This document shows positions 10,344-17,204 of a stretch of 35,669 nucleotides of DNA, in pieces. How positions within the stretch are numbered: the first letter of the stretch is position 1; each line of letters begins with the position of its first letter. Below the pieces are notes generated by a model that saw only the letters and a program-made list of their open reading frames with translations, did no database searches and was not told the origin of the DNA. Source of the DNA: Pontiellaceae bacterium (GTDB lineage Bacteria > Verrucomicrobiota > Kiritimatiellia > Kiritimatiellales > Tichowtungiaceae). Position numbers and translations under genes: made by a program. The stretch is from positions 1 through 35,669 of the forward strand of contig JAOZSE010000005.1 of the NCBI GenBank assembly GCA_029939835.1. Direction: 5' to 3'.

Positions 10344-10474
10344 TCGTCCAAAGACACCTCCCGGGCACCAAAAGGGTTGCACGTCGTCGGTCTAGCCCCG
10401 AATATCTGGGCCTTCAAATTCAAAAGTTCCGGCGAAACGAACGGCCGGACAGGGGGTAGCGGAGTACCGATTCG
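10344..10474 (+). promoter_or_regulatory. Structured leader resembling a diverged GEMM-I (c-di-GMP/cGAMP-type) riboswitch
   Basis: This sits in the 360-base gap between thiC and the Ig-repeat gene, after a TATACT -10 box (10332-10337). In order it shows GAC (10353-10355) able to pair with GTC (10383-10385) around an A/G-rich hairpin, then CGGTCTA (10388-10394), then CGAAT (10399-10403) pairing with ATTCG (10470-10474), which closes directly on GGTAGCGGAGTACCG (10455-10469). GEMM-I aptamers have the same order: GGC/GCC, GGCCTA, a helix strand, and GGTAGC..TTACCG followed by the helix partner. The P3 region carries an extra TCCGGC/GCCGGA hairpin. The GCAAAG core is not well kept. Two more hairpins follow: AGAGGC/GCCTCT (10483-10499) and CATTGA/TCAATG (about 10501-10519). 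Confidence 0.4.
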
Positions 10475-10639
10475 AAAATTACAGAGGCGTGAAGCCTCTA
10501 TGCATTGATCTTACTCAATGTTTACAGTTGCTTGGTGAGCTCCCGTGTAAAATTACAGTTTTCGATGTTTGTTTAACCAGTTGGCATGAGACCTGCTTTT
10601 ATACCTGCCCAAATTGCAACCATCTTAGCGCAGGGGACA

Positions 10640-12673
10640 ATGACAGTGAAACCACATACAATCATTCGAATAATCGCTGTTTTACTGATGACAGCTTTAT
10701 GCAGTGCAGCCGTGGAGGTGACCGTCGAATGGGATTCTTCAACAGTTGATATTGGCGGGAACCCGCTTAATGAGACCCCCACTTACAAGCTTTTTTACGG
10801 TGAAGCGCCGGGCGTTTATACGGATTATGCGGAGGCCGGCACCGGAACCCTTACAACGGTAACGGGGCTGGACTATGAGACCACCTACTTTTTTGCGGCA
10901 AAAGCCTACACCGAAAGCGCTGAGAGCGCCTATTCCGAAGAGATGCAATGGGACAGCCCGCCACCTCCGGTCGTGGTGACTGCCATCACGATCTCCGGCC
11001 CGGAAAGCGTCGAAGAAAACAGCTCCGCGCAGTACACCTGCACGGCCAGCTACAGCGACGGCAGCACCCAGACGGTCGCGCCGGTCTGGAGCGAAAACCG
11101 TTCCTTCACCACGATCGACAGCTCCGGCCTGCTCACGGCTTCAAGTGTATCGTCTGATCGATCCGTTACCATCACAGCCGTCTACGACGGATTCAACGAT
11201 ACGCATGCCGTCACCATTGTGGATGTTCCGCCTGTGCTGACCGGCCTTACGATCTCCGGCCCGGCGAGTGTGGATGAAGACGACACCGCGCAATACACCT
11301 GCACCGCTAACTACGACGACGGCAGTACTCAGACGGTCACTCCCGTCTGGGGCGACAATTCCCCCTTCGCCTCGATCAACGGCTCCGGGCTGCTTACCGC
11401 ATCAAGCGTTACGACCGATCAGTCCGTTATCGTCACCGCTGCCTATGGCGGGTTCAACGATACGCATGCCGTGACCATTGTGGATGCTCCGCCTGTGGTG
11501 ACCAGCCTCACGATTTCCGGCCCGGCGAGCGTGGATGAAGGCGATACCGCGCAATACACCTGCACGGCCAGCTACGATGACGGCAGTACGCAGACGGTTG
11601 ATCCCGCATGGAGTGAAAACTCTCCTTATGCTTCGATCAACGAATCCGGCCTGCTCACCGCCTCGACCGTGACGGCAGACCAGTCTGTCACCGTCACCGC
11701 CACGTACGGCGGACAGAACGATACGCACGCGGTGACCATTGAAGTGCTGCCGCCGGAAGCGCCGACGAATGTAAGCCCCTCTGATCAGGCCATGAACGTC
11801 GAACGGACGGTCACGCTGGAGTGGACAGAAGTGGCCAGTGCCGCAGGCTACGAGGTTTGGTTTGGAGAAAGTCCTGGAGAAATGAGTAAGATATCAACCC
11901 AAACCGCCGAAAGCTATTATACCGGCCTGCGGCGACCGGGCCGAACGTTTTGGTGGCAAATCACAGCCACAAACGAGGCAGGGTCCGCTACAGGCGGGCC
12001 TTGGTCGTTTACGACCCTTAATGAAGAAACAATCGAAGAGGCACTGGGTACCGTAAATCAGGAGTGGAATACGTCCGGAGCCGCAGAATGGTTTGTACAG
12101 ACGGACGTGACGCACGACGGAATCAGTGCGATGCAGAGCGGAGCGATTGCCGCCGGTCAGGAATCAGTTCTGGAAACCACCGTGGTCGGCCCCGGTACGA
12201 TTTCGTTCTGGTGGAGGGTTTCTTCTGAAGCCAATGGAGACTTTTTGAATTTCTATACGAACGACAGCTTGCAAACCGGTATTTCAGGTATGGAGGGATC
12301 CGGCGACGGCTGGATTCAGGAGTCGTTCCCCATTGATCGCGGAACACAACAACTGACGTGGACATATGAGAAGAATGGTTCCGGAGTCGGTGGCGACGAC
12401 GCCGGCTGGCTGGACGAGGTTCAGTGGCTGAGTGCTAACACCACCACCTTCCCTCTTTCCGGATTTACCGGAAAATGGATCGCGTTTTATCTGTGGGACA
12501 ATACCGACCAGATATGGATACCGCTTGGACAGGAATTTGAGCCGGAAGAACTTCTGATTCAAAACATCAAACCGGAGCGATGGTACTGGCTCAGTGTAAT
12601 GGAATATGACGCGGCGACAAAAACCTGGTCGGCCGTGCATGGCAGCTGGATTAACCACTGGGATGAAATTTAA
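10640..12673 (+). CDS. Exported multidomain FN3/Ig-repeat surface protein
   Basis: The 677-aa protein has a signal peptide (about 1-24, 'IIAVLLMTALCSA'). Domains in order: an FN3-like domain (about 24-105), three 87-residue Ig-like repeats (about 113-370, each with 'TISGP.SV', 'AQYTCTA.Y.DGSTQTV' and 'GLLTAS'), a second FN3-like domain (about 378-460), a jelly-roll-like domain rich in 'FWWRVSSEANG'-type sequence (about 465-590), and a tryptophan-rich end (about 600-677). The start at 10640 has AGGGGAC upstream; the 18 earlier codons do not encode a signal sequence. It is probably an adhesive or matrix protein at the surface. It begins a three-gene operon under the GEMM-like leader. No LPxTG or PEP-CTERM anchor is seen. 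Confidence 0.85.
   Translation: MTVKPHTIIRIIAVLLMTALCSAAVEVTVEWDSSTVDIGGNPLNETPTYKLFYGEAPGVYTDYAEAGTGTLTTVTGLDYETTYFFAAKAYTESAESAYSEEMQWDSPPPPVVVTAITISGPESVEENSSAQYTCTASYSDGSTQTVAPVWSENRSFTTIDSSGLLTASSVSSDRSVTITAVYDGFNDTHAVTIVDVPPVLTGLTISGPASVDEDDTAQYTCTANYDDGSTQTVTPVWGDNSPFASINGSGLLTASSVTTDQSVIVTAAYGGFNDTHAVTIVDAPPVVTSLTISGPASVDEGDTAQYTCTASYDDGSTQTVDPAWSENSPYASINESGLLTASTVTADQSVTVTATYGGQNDTHAVTIEVLPPEAPTNVSPSDQAMNVERTVTLEWTEVASAAGYEVWFGESPGEMSKISTQTAESYYTGLRRPGRTFWWQITATNEAGSATGGPWSFTTLNEETIEEALGTVNQEWNTSGAAEWFVQTDVTHDGISAMQSGAIAAGQESVLETTVVGPGTISFWWRVSSEANGDFLNFYTNDSLQTGISGMEGSGDGWIQESFPIDRGTQQLTWTYEKNGSGVGGDDAGWLDEVQWLSANTTTFPLSGFTGKWIAFYLWDNTDQIWIPLGQEFEPEELLIQNIKPERWYWLSVMEYDAATKTWSAVHGSWINHWDEI
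10976..11746 (+). repeat. Three tandem 261-bp Ig-domain repeats within the surface protein gene
   Basis: The ACGATTTCCGG/ACGATCTCCGG landmark recurs at 10988, 11249 and 11510, exactly 261 bases apart, which is 87 codons. The second and third copies are more alike than either is to the first. Such repeats can vary in number by recombination. Confidence 0.85.
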
Positions 12674-12685
12674 CGAGCGAGGTAT

Positions 12686-12982
12686 ATGATGAAAAAAGCA
12701 ATTCTAATACTGTTTATGCTTGCGGGTCTCACGGCCTTCGCCGGGCAGGTCGGCCTGCCTACCGAGCAGATTGCATTTCCGGCCGTTCAGGGAAATTTCC
12801 TGGTGTGCATCTGGGATGACGCTGCGGATGGATGGGCAGGCCCCTTTATTTCTTATGACCATACGGGCTCCTACCGTTTCGAAGTTCCCGAGTGGGGAAA
12901 ATGGTACTGGATCGGGCTGTGGGACCGGGCGAATGAACAGTACGTCTTCGCCAAATGGATCGGCCATTTTGAAGCAGAATAA
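12686..12982 (+). CDS. Small exported tryptophan-rich protein related to the C-terminus of its neighbour
   Basis: The 98-aa product starts with a signal peptide (about 1-20, 'AILILFMLAGLTAFAG'). The mature part has 'FLVCIWDDAADGW', 'GKWYWIGLWD' and 'AKWIGHF'. The same order of features occurs at the end of the preceding Ig-repeat protein: 'WIAFYLWDNTDQIW', 'ERWYWLSVMEYD' and 'GSWINHW'. I know of no named family for this module. Twelve bases separate it from the upstream gene, so the two are co-transcribed. It may be a secreted partner or a free copy of a surface-binding module. ATGATG gives two possible starts differing by one codon. Confidence 0.72.
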   Translation: MMKKAILILFMLAGLTAFAGQVGLPTEQIAFPAVQGNFLVCIWDDAADGWAGPFISYDHTGSYRFEVPEWGKWYWIGLWDRANEQYVFAKWIGHFEAE

Positions 12983-13008
12983 GAGCGATGAAAACAGGAG
13001 GAATAAAA

Positions 13009-13452
13009 ATGAAAATTCGCAAAACAGCCAGCTGGTTGCTGATGTCGGCAATACTTACCATCTGCGCAACGGCTGAAGGAACAGACACCGCACGCGGCCC
13101 GAGGCTTTTAACATCGGGCCATGTCACAGAAAACGGGCAGTATGCAGAGGTCGGATTTGAGTTCAGCACGTGGGGCGATTTTGTCGCACTGGTTTCCCCC
13201 ACCCGCTGGAAATCGCCGTTAACGACCGGCGGAAGCCTGTCGTGGCTCAACCCCGTTGCATGGGGTGAGGATGCCGGAAGAACCGGTCGAATCCTGATCG
13301 GTCAAGCGGCGGTGGCCGGCGGTCTTGCCGCGGCTTTCGGCGGCGGCGGTGGCGGCGGCGGAAGCAGCGGTGGCTCGACGCCTGACACGCCGTCGGGCGA
13401 CAATCCCGGCGGCGGCGGCACCCCCGGCAATCCTGGCGATCCACCGATGTAA
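13009..13452 (+). CDS. Exported glycine-rich protein of unknown function
   Basis: The 147-aa protein has a signal peptide (about 1-22). A central part contains 'FSTWGDFVALVSPTRW' and 'SLSWLNPVAWGED'. A short hydrophobic Ala/Gly stretch ('AAVAGGLAAAFGG') is followed by a low-complexity Gly/Ser/Pro/Thr tail that begins with eight glycines in a row. The ATG at 13009 follows AGGAGG; the earlier ATG at 12988 would place that site inside the gene. It is the last gene of the three-gene operon and is followed by a terminator. The tail resembles flexible linkers in cell-envelope proteins, but no function can be assigned. Confidence 0.7.
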   Translation: MKIRKTASWLLMSAILTICATAEGTDTARGPRLLTSGHVTENGQYAEVGFEFSTWGDFVALVSPTRWKSPLTTGGSLSWLNPVAWGEDAGRTGRILIGQAAVAGGLAAAFGGGGGGGGSSGGSTPDTPSGDNPGGGGTPGNPGDPPM

Positions 13453-13491
13453 TGGGCAGCCGCTGTCAAAAAGTGGCAGGATAAAGTTAAT

Positions 13492-13530
13492 GAAAACCGG
13501 CATGGCGCTCTCTGAGCACGGCCGGTTTTC
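13492..13530 (+). terminator. Bidirectional-looking intrinsic terminator
   Basis: GAAAACCGGC (13492-13501) is perfectly complementary to GCCGGTTTTC (13521-13530), with an inner GCTC/GAGC stem. The A-run on one side and T-run on the other suit termination on either strand. It closes the exported-protein operon before the polysaccharide locus. Confidence 0.6.
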
Positions 13531-13645
13531 ACTGTAAAAGCTGAGTCCAGCGATAATAAATTAACGTTTCTTATTGATCTTTCCCACTTTTCTTTGCTAA
13601 AAGGAACGGCTTTATCATCAATTTCGGAAAAGCGGGGTGATTTGG

Positions 13646-14692
13646 ATGCGGAACAAACCTAATATCGGTGTGGTGGGGTGTGGCTACTGGGGGCCGAATT
13701 TAATTCGGAACTTCAATTTACTGAAGGAATGCACTCTTAAAGCGATCTGTGATACGGATGAAACCAGGCTGGCCTCAGTTTCGGCTCATTATCCCCACGT
13801 AGAAACATATACCGATTACGAGGCATTCCTGAACGATGCCGACCTTGATGCTGTGGTTATTGCCGTGCCCGTCCGGTTTCATTTCGATCTGGCCAGCCGC
13901 AGCCTGCTGGCCGGTAAACATACATTCATCGAAAAGCCCATGGCCTCCTCGATTGATGAGTGCAAAAAACTCAATGAACTTGCTGAACAGCAAGGTCTGG
14001 TACTCATGGTTGGCCATACCTTCCTGTATTCTCCGGTGGTGCGGAAAATCAAGGAAATCGTTGACTCCGGGGAACTTGGAAAAATCAACTACATCAGTTC
14101 CCGGAGATTAAATCTTGGCCTCTACCAAAAAGACATCAATGTGGTCTGGGATCTGGCCCCTCACGACCTGTCCATCATCCTCTTTCTGATGAATGAGTGT
14201 CCCCGGGAAGTTAACTGCCGCGGGAAAACCACTTCCGCCGCCAATATTTATGACGTGGCGAATATGAGCCTGGGCTTTTCCGACGGAGGCTTTGCCGCTG
14301 TGCACAGCAGCTGGCTGGATCCCAAAAAAGTGCGCGACATGGCTATCGTCGGTGACCGTAAGATGCTCGTTTATGACGATCTCGATCCTGCAACGAAAGT
14401 GAAAATCTACGACATGCGGGTCGAACAGCCGGGAACACCGCATGAATCCCGCATCTCGTATCACTACGGAGATATGTGGGCACCCTATATCTCGCCGAAT
14501 GAACCGCTCCGAATTGAGGCCACGCATTTTATTGATTGCATTCTGACGGGGGAAACCCCCATGACCTGCGGCGCCCACGGACTGGAACTGGTCTGCATTC
14601 TGACGGCCGCCTCGGAATCCATGCGGAATAACGGCGCCAATATCCTGATCGAAAATCACATTCCCCGCGACGGGCAGCTGATCGGGAAATAA
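13646..14692 (+). CDS. Gfo/Idh/MocA-family NAD(P)-dependent sugar dehydrogenase
   Basis: The 348-aa enzyme has an N-terminal Rossmann fold with 'GVVGCGYWGPN' (8-18), the 'EKP' motif (96-98) and a catalytic-region 'WDLAPHDLSI' near residues 170-180. It heads a trio with a hexapeptide acyltransferase and a DegT aminotransferase. That set, as in WbpB/WbpD/WbpE, makes UDP-2,3-diacetamido uronic acids from UDP-GlcNAc uronate: this enzyme would oxidise C3. I chose the ATG at 13646, with GGGGTGA upstream, over the GTG three codons earlier. A weak promoter (TTGATC, 17 bases, CTAAAA at 13574-13602) may drive the operon. The 6-dehydrogenase that would supply the uronate is not in the window. Confidence 0.9.
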   Translation: MRNKPNIGVVGCGYWGPNLIRNFNLLKECTLKAICDTDETRLASVSAHYPHVETYTDYEAFLNDADLDAVVIAVPVRFHFDLASRSLLAGKHTFIEKPMASSIDECKKLNELAEQQGLVLMVGHTFLYSPVVRKIKEIVDSGELGKINYISSRRLNLGLYQKDINVVWDLAPHDLSIILFLMNECPREVNCRGKTTSAANIYDVANMSLGFSDGGFAAVHSSWLDPKKVRDMAIVGDRKMLVYDDLDPATKVKIYDMRVEQPGTPHESRISYHYGDMWAPYISPNEPLRIEATHFIDCILTGETPMTCGAHGLELVCILTAASESMRNNGANILIENHIPRDGQLIGK

Positions 14693-14697
14693 CGGTT

Positions 14698-15189
14698 ATG
14701 GATGCAGAACCGGTCAGCACAAAAAAAATCGCAGCCGACGTGCGGCTGGGGAAGAATGTAACGATTTATGATTTCACCAATCTTTACGGATGTGAAATCG
14801 GCGATGATTCCCGCATCGGTACCTTTGTCGAAATCCAGAAGGGAGCCCGAATCGGAAACCGCTGTAAAATATCGAGCCATACCTTCATTTGCGAAGGGGT
14901 TACCATTGAGGACGAGGTTTTTGTCGGACACAATGTGACCTTTATTAATGACCGCTACCCCCGTTCTGCAAACAGCGACGGAACCCTGCAAGCCGGTGAT
15001 GACTGGGAATGCCTCCCGACCCTCATCCGCAAGGGCGCTTCCATCGGATCGAGCGCCACCATCCTGTGCGGTATTACCGTTGGCGAAAATTCGATTATCG
15101 GCGCAGGAAGTGTCGTCACCAAAAATGTCCCCCCGAATATGATTGTTGCCGGAAATCCGGCGCACGTTATGAAACCCGTCCAACCCTAA
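14698..15189 (+). CDS. Left-handed beta-helix (hexapeptide) N-acyltransferase, WbpD-like
   Basis: The 163-aa product is almost entirely hexapeptide repeats ('IGDDSRIGTFVEIQKGARIG', then 'ITVGENSIIGAGSVVTKNVP'), which fold as a trimeric left-handed beta-helix. The insertion 'GHNVTFINDRYPR' and the ending 'IVAGNPAHV' are typical of sugar-nucleotide N-acetyltransferases. Between a C3 dehydrogenase and an aminotransferase, it most likely acetylates the new 3-amino group of a UDP-sugar with acetyl-CoA. Only five bases separate it from the upstream stop, so it belongs to that operon. There is no strong ribosome site, so translational coupling is likely. Confidence 0.87.
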   Translation: MDAEPVSTKKIAADVRLGKNVTIYDFTNLYGCEIGDDSRIGTFVEIQKGARIGNRCKISSHTFICEGVTIEDEVFVGHNVTFINDRYPRSANSDGTLQAGDDWECLPTLIRKGASIGSSATILCGITVGENSIIGAGSVVTKNVPPNMIVAGNPAHVMKPVQP

Positions 15190-15206
15190 CAACCAAAGGA
15201 ATGCAC

Positions 15207-16319
15207 ATGAACGTCCCCTTTCTGGATCTGAAAGCCCAATACCTCTCGATGCGTGACGAACTCGATAGCGCCATGCAGCAAGTAATTAACGATACCGCTT
15301 TTGCAGGCGGCCCCTACGTCGAAAAGTTTGAACAGGAATTTGCCCCCTACTGCCAGTGTTCCGCCGCCGCGGGAGTCAGCAGCGGAACCAACGCGCTTCA
15401 TCTGGCCCTGCTGGCACTGGGGATCAAACCGGGTGACGAGGTGATTACCGCCGCCAACACGTTCATCGCCACGGCGGAAGCTATCAGTCATTGCGGCGCC
15501 ATACCGGTATTCGCCGATTGTGATCCAAAGACCTACACGCTGGATCCGGCCGCGGTCGAAGCCGCCATTACCGAAAAAACCCGTGCCATTATTCCGGTGC
15601 ACCTCTTCGGCCAAACCGCCGACATGGACGCTATTATGGAGATTGCACAACAGCACAGCCTGCCGGTAGTTGAAGACGCCTGTCAGGCCCACGGCGCCGA
15701 ATACAAGGGACAGCGGGCGGGCTCCATGGGCGAGATCGGCTGTTTCAGCTTCTACCCCGGAAAAAATCTGGGGGCCTACGGGGATGCCGGGGCGGTCGTT
15801 TCCAATAATGTGGAACTGATTGATCGCGTTAAAATGCTTCGGGATCATGGATCGAGCCGCAAATACGAGCATCCCATGATCGGCTGGACGGCTCGGATGG
15901 ACGGTTTGCAGGGTGCGGTGCTCAGCGTAAAACTGCGTCATCTGGAAACCGCCAATCAGGCTCGCCATGCTCACGCTCTCCGCTATAAAGAACTGCTGGC
16001 GGACTGCGCCGAAGCCGCCCTGCCGTTTGAAGCGGAGGGAAACCGGCATGTCTTCCACATTTTTGCTCTGTGCTGCGACGACCGCGATGCGTTGATGAAA
16101 CATCTGTCGGAACAGGGAGTCGGCTGCGGAATCCATTACCCCAAACCGCTGCACTTGCAGGATGCCTATGCATTTCTTGGAAAAGGGCCGGGTTCATTTC
16201 CAGTCGCGGAGAATTGCGCCAGTAAATATGTCTCTTTGCCGATGTTTCCGGAACTCACGGAAGAGCAGATTCAATACACGGCGAACGCAGTAAAAAGTGG
16301 ACTCTGCGGCGCAAAATAA
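15207..16319 (+). CDS. DegT/DnrJ/EryC1-family PLP sugar aminotransferase, WbpE-like
   Basis: The 370-aa enzyme shows 'VPFLDLKAQY' at the start, 'SSGTNALHLAL' (phosphate-binding loop), 'VEDACQAHGA' and the PLP lysine K186 in 'FYPGKNLGAYGDAGA'. It would transfer an amino group to the 3-keto sugar made by the dehydrogenase two genes upstream, before acetylation. AAAGGA lies six bases before the ATG at 15207 but touches the in-frame ATG at 15201, so 15207 is preferred; the ORF-track start at 15009 lies inside the acyltransferase gene. A perfect hairpin follows the gene. Confidence 0.92.
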   Translation: MNVPFLDLKAQYLSMRDELDSAMQQVINDTAFAGGPYVEKFEQEFAPYCQCSAAAGVSSGTNALHLALLALGIKPGDEVITAANTFIATAEAISHCGAIPVFADCDPKTYTLDPAAVEAAITEKTRAIIPVHLFGQTADMDAIMEIAQQHSLPVVEDACQAHGAEYKGQRAGSMGEIGCFSFYPGKNLGAYGDAGAVVSNNVELIDRVKMLRDHGSSRKYEHPMIGWTARMDGLQGAVLSVKLRHLETANQARHAHALRYKELLADCAEAALPFEAEGNRHVFHIFALCCDDRDALMKHLSEQGVGCGIHYPKPLHLQDAYAFLGKGPGSFPVAENCASKYVSLPMFPELTEEQIQYTANAVKSGLCGAK

Positions 16320-16336
16320 CGTAGGGTTCCGCACAT

Positions 16337-16353
16337 GGCTCTGCAACAGAGCC
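16337..16353 (+). other. Perfect 7-bp hairpin between aminotransferase and export genes
   Basis: GGCTCTG, loop CAA, CAGAGCC. No T-run follows, so a classic terminator is unlikely. It may be an RNA-processing or attenuation point within the operon. Confidence 0.4.
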
Positions 16354-16374
16354 AATCTATCGGAAGGGAATACG

Positions 16375-17175
16375 ATGACGATAAATCTCAAAAAGACAGG
16401 GCTCGGTATATCCTGCGCCTTCGCAATCATCACAATGGGTCTGATTCTGACGGGATGTCAGACGACAGATTCGGCGAAACGGTCACAGGACAACGCAGCC
16501 GACATTCTGCGCGAACTGCGTCAGACAACGGATTCGGCAAAACCGCTGTCCCTGCCGGACACCAGCGTAACACTGGCCCCCGGCGACATGGTGGATATTA
16601 AATTTTTCTATACCCCCGAGCTTAATGAGTCTCAGCAGATCCGTCCGGATGGAAAAATAACCCTCCAGCTGGCGGGAGATGTCACCGCGGCGGGCCTGAC
16701 ACCGGCTGGGCTGCAGAAAGAGCTGGAAGAGAAATACAGCGGACTGATCGAAGACCCGGCCGTAGCGGTCATCGCCCGCACACTGAATCACCGCAATGTG
16801 TATGTCGGCGGAGCCGTCAACCGGCCCGGTATGCTGACCATGCCCGGACACCTGACGGCGCTGAGTGCCGTCATGGAAGCCGGCGGGTTCGACCTGCGCG
16901 CGGCCAGACTCAAAAACGTTATTGTGATCCGGCATGAAGACGACATCCGGACGGTCTTCAGTCTGGATGTCCGGGACGCGCTCAAAGGCGACACCCCGCA
17001 CGCCCCGTTCTATCTGCATCCGCAGGATATCGTCTACGTCCCGCGTACAAAGATCGTCAACGCAGGCCAATGGGTTGACCAGTATATTAACCGGATCGTC
17101 CCGCAAACCGGGTTTACCTATTTTTACACCGATGGTTCGGGTAGACACCGCGGCGGAGTGGACACCTCTTATTAG
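16375..17175 (+). CDS. Wza-like polysaccharide export lipoprotein
   Basis: The 266-aa precursor has a lipoprotein signal ending 'LILTGC' (Cys28). A polysaccharide export (PES) domain follows ('LAPGDMVDIKFF', 'IRPDGKITLQLAGDV') and then an SLBB domain ('NVYVGGAVNRPGML', 'ALSAVMEAGGF', 'YLHPQDIVYVP'). It should form the outer-membrane or periplasmic part of the export channel and pair with the Wzc-like protein encoded next. The ATG at 16375 follows GGAAGGGA; the ORF-track start at 16297 is inside the aminotransferase gene. It is shorter than E. coli Wza, so it probably lacks the second SLBB domain and the membrane-spanning C-terminal helix region of that protein. Confidence 0.9.
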   Translation: MTINLKKTGLGISCAFAIITMGLILTGCQTTDSAKRSQDNAADILRELRQTTDSAKPLSLPDTSVTLAPGDMVDIKFFYTPELNESQQIRPDGKITLQLAGDVTAAGLTPAGLQKELEEKYSGLIEDPAVAVIARTLNHRNVYVGGAVNRPGMLTMPGHLTALSAVMEAGGFDLRAARLKNVIVIRHEDDIRTVFSLDVRDALKGDTPHAPFYLHPQDIVYVPRTKIVNAGQWVDQYINRIVPQTGFTYFYTDGSGRHRGGVDTSY

Positions 17176-17204
17176 CCGGCAGCCGGACCGAAGAAGGGAT
17201 TGTT

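Noticed and set aside
10976-11746. CRISPR array
   Set aside because: The 261-bp period is in frame and encodes Ig-like domains; there are no short repeats with unique spacers.
15186-16154. 322-aa minus-strand ORF within the aminotransferase gene
   Set aside because: It is a shadow; the DegT motifs and PLP lysine are in the plus frame.
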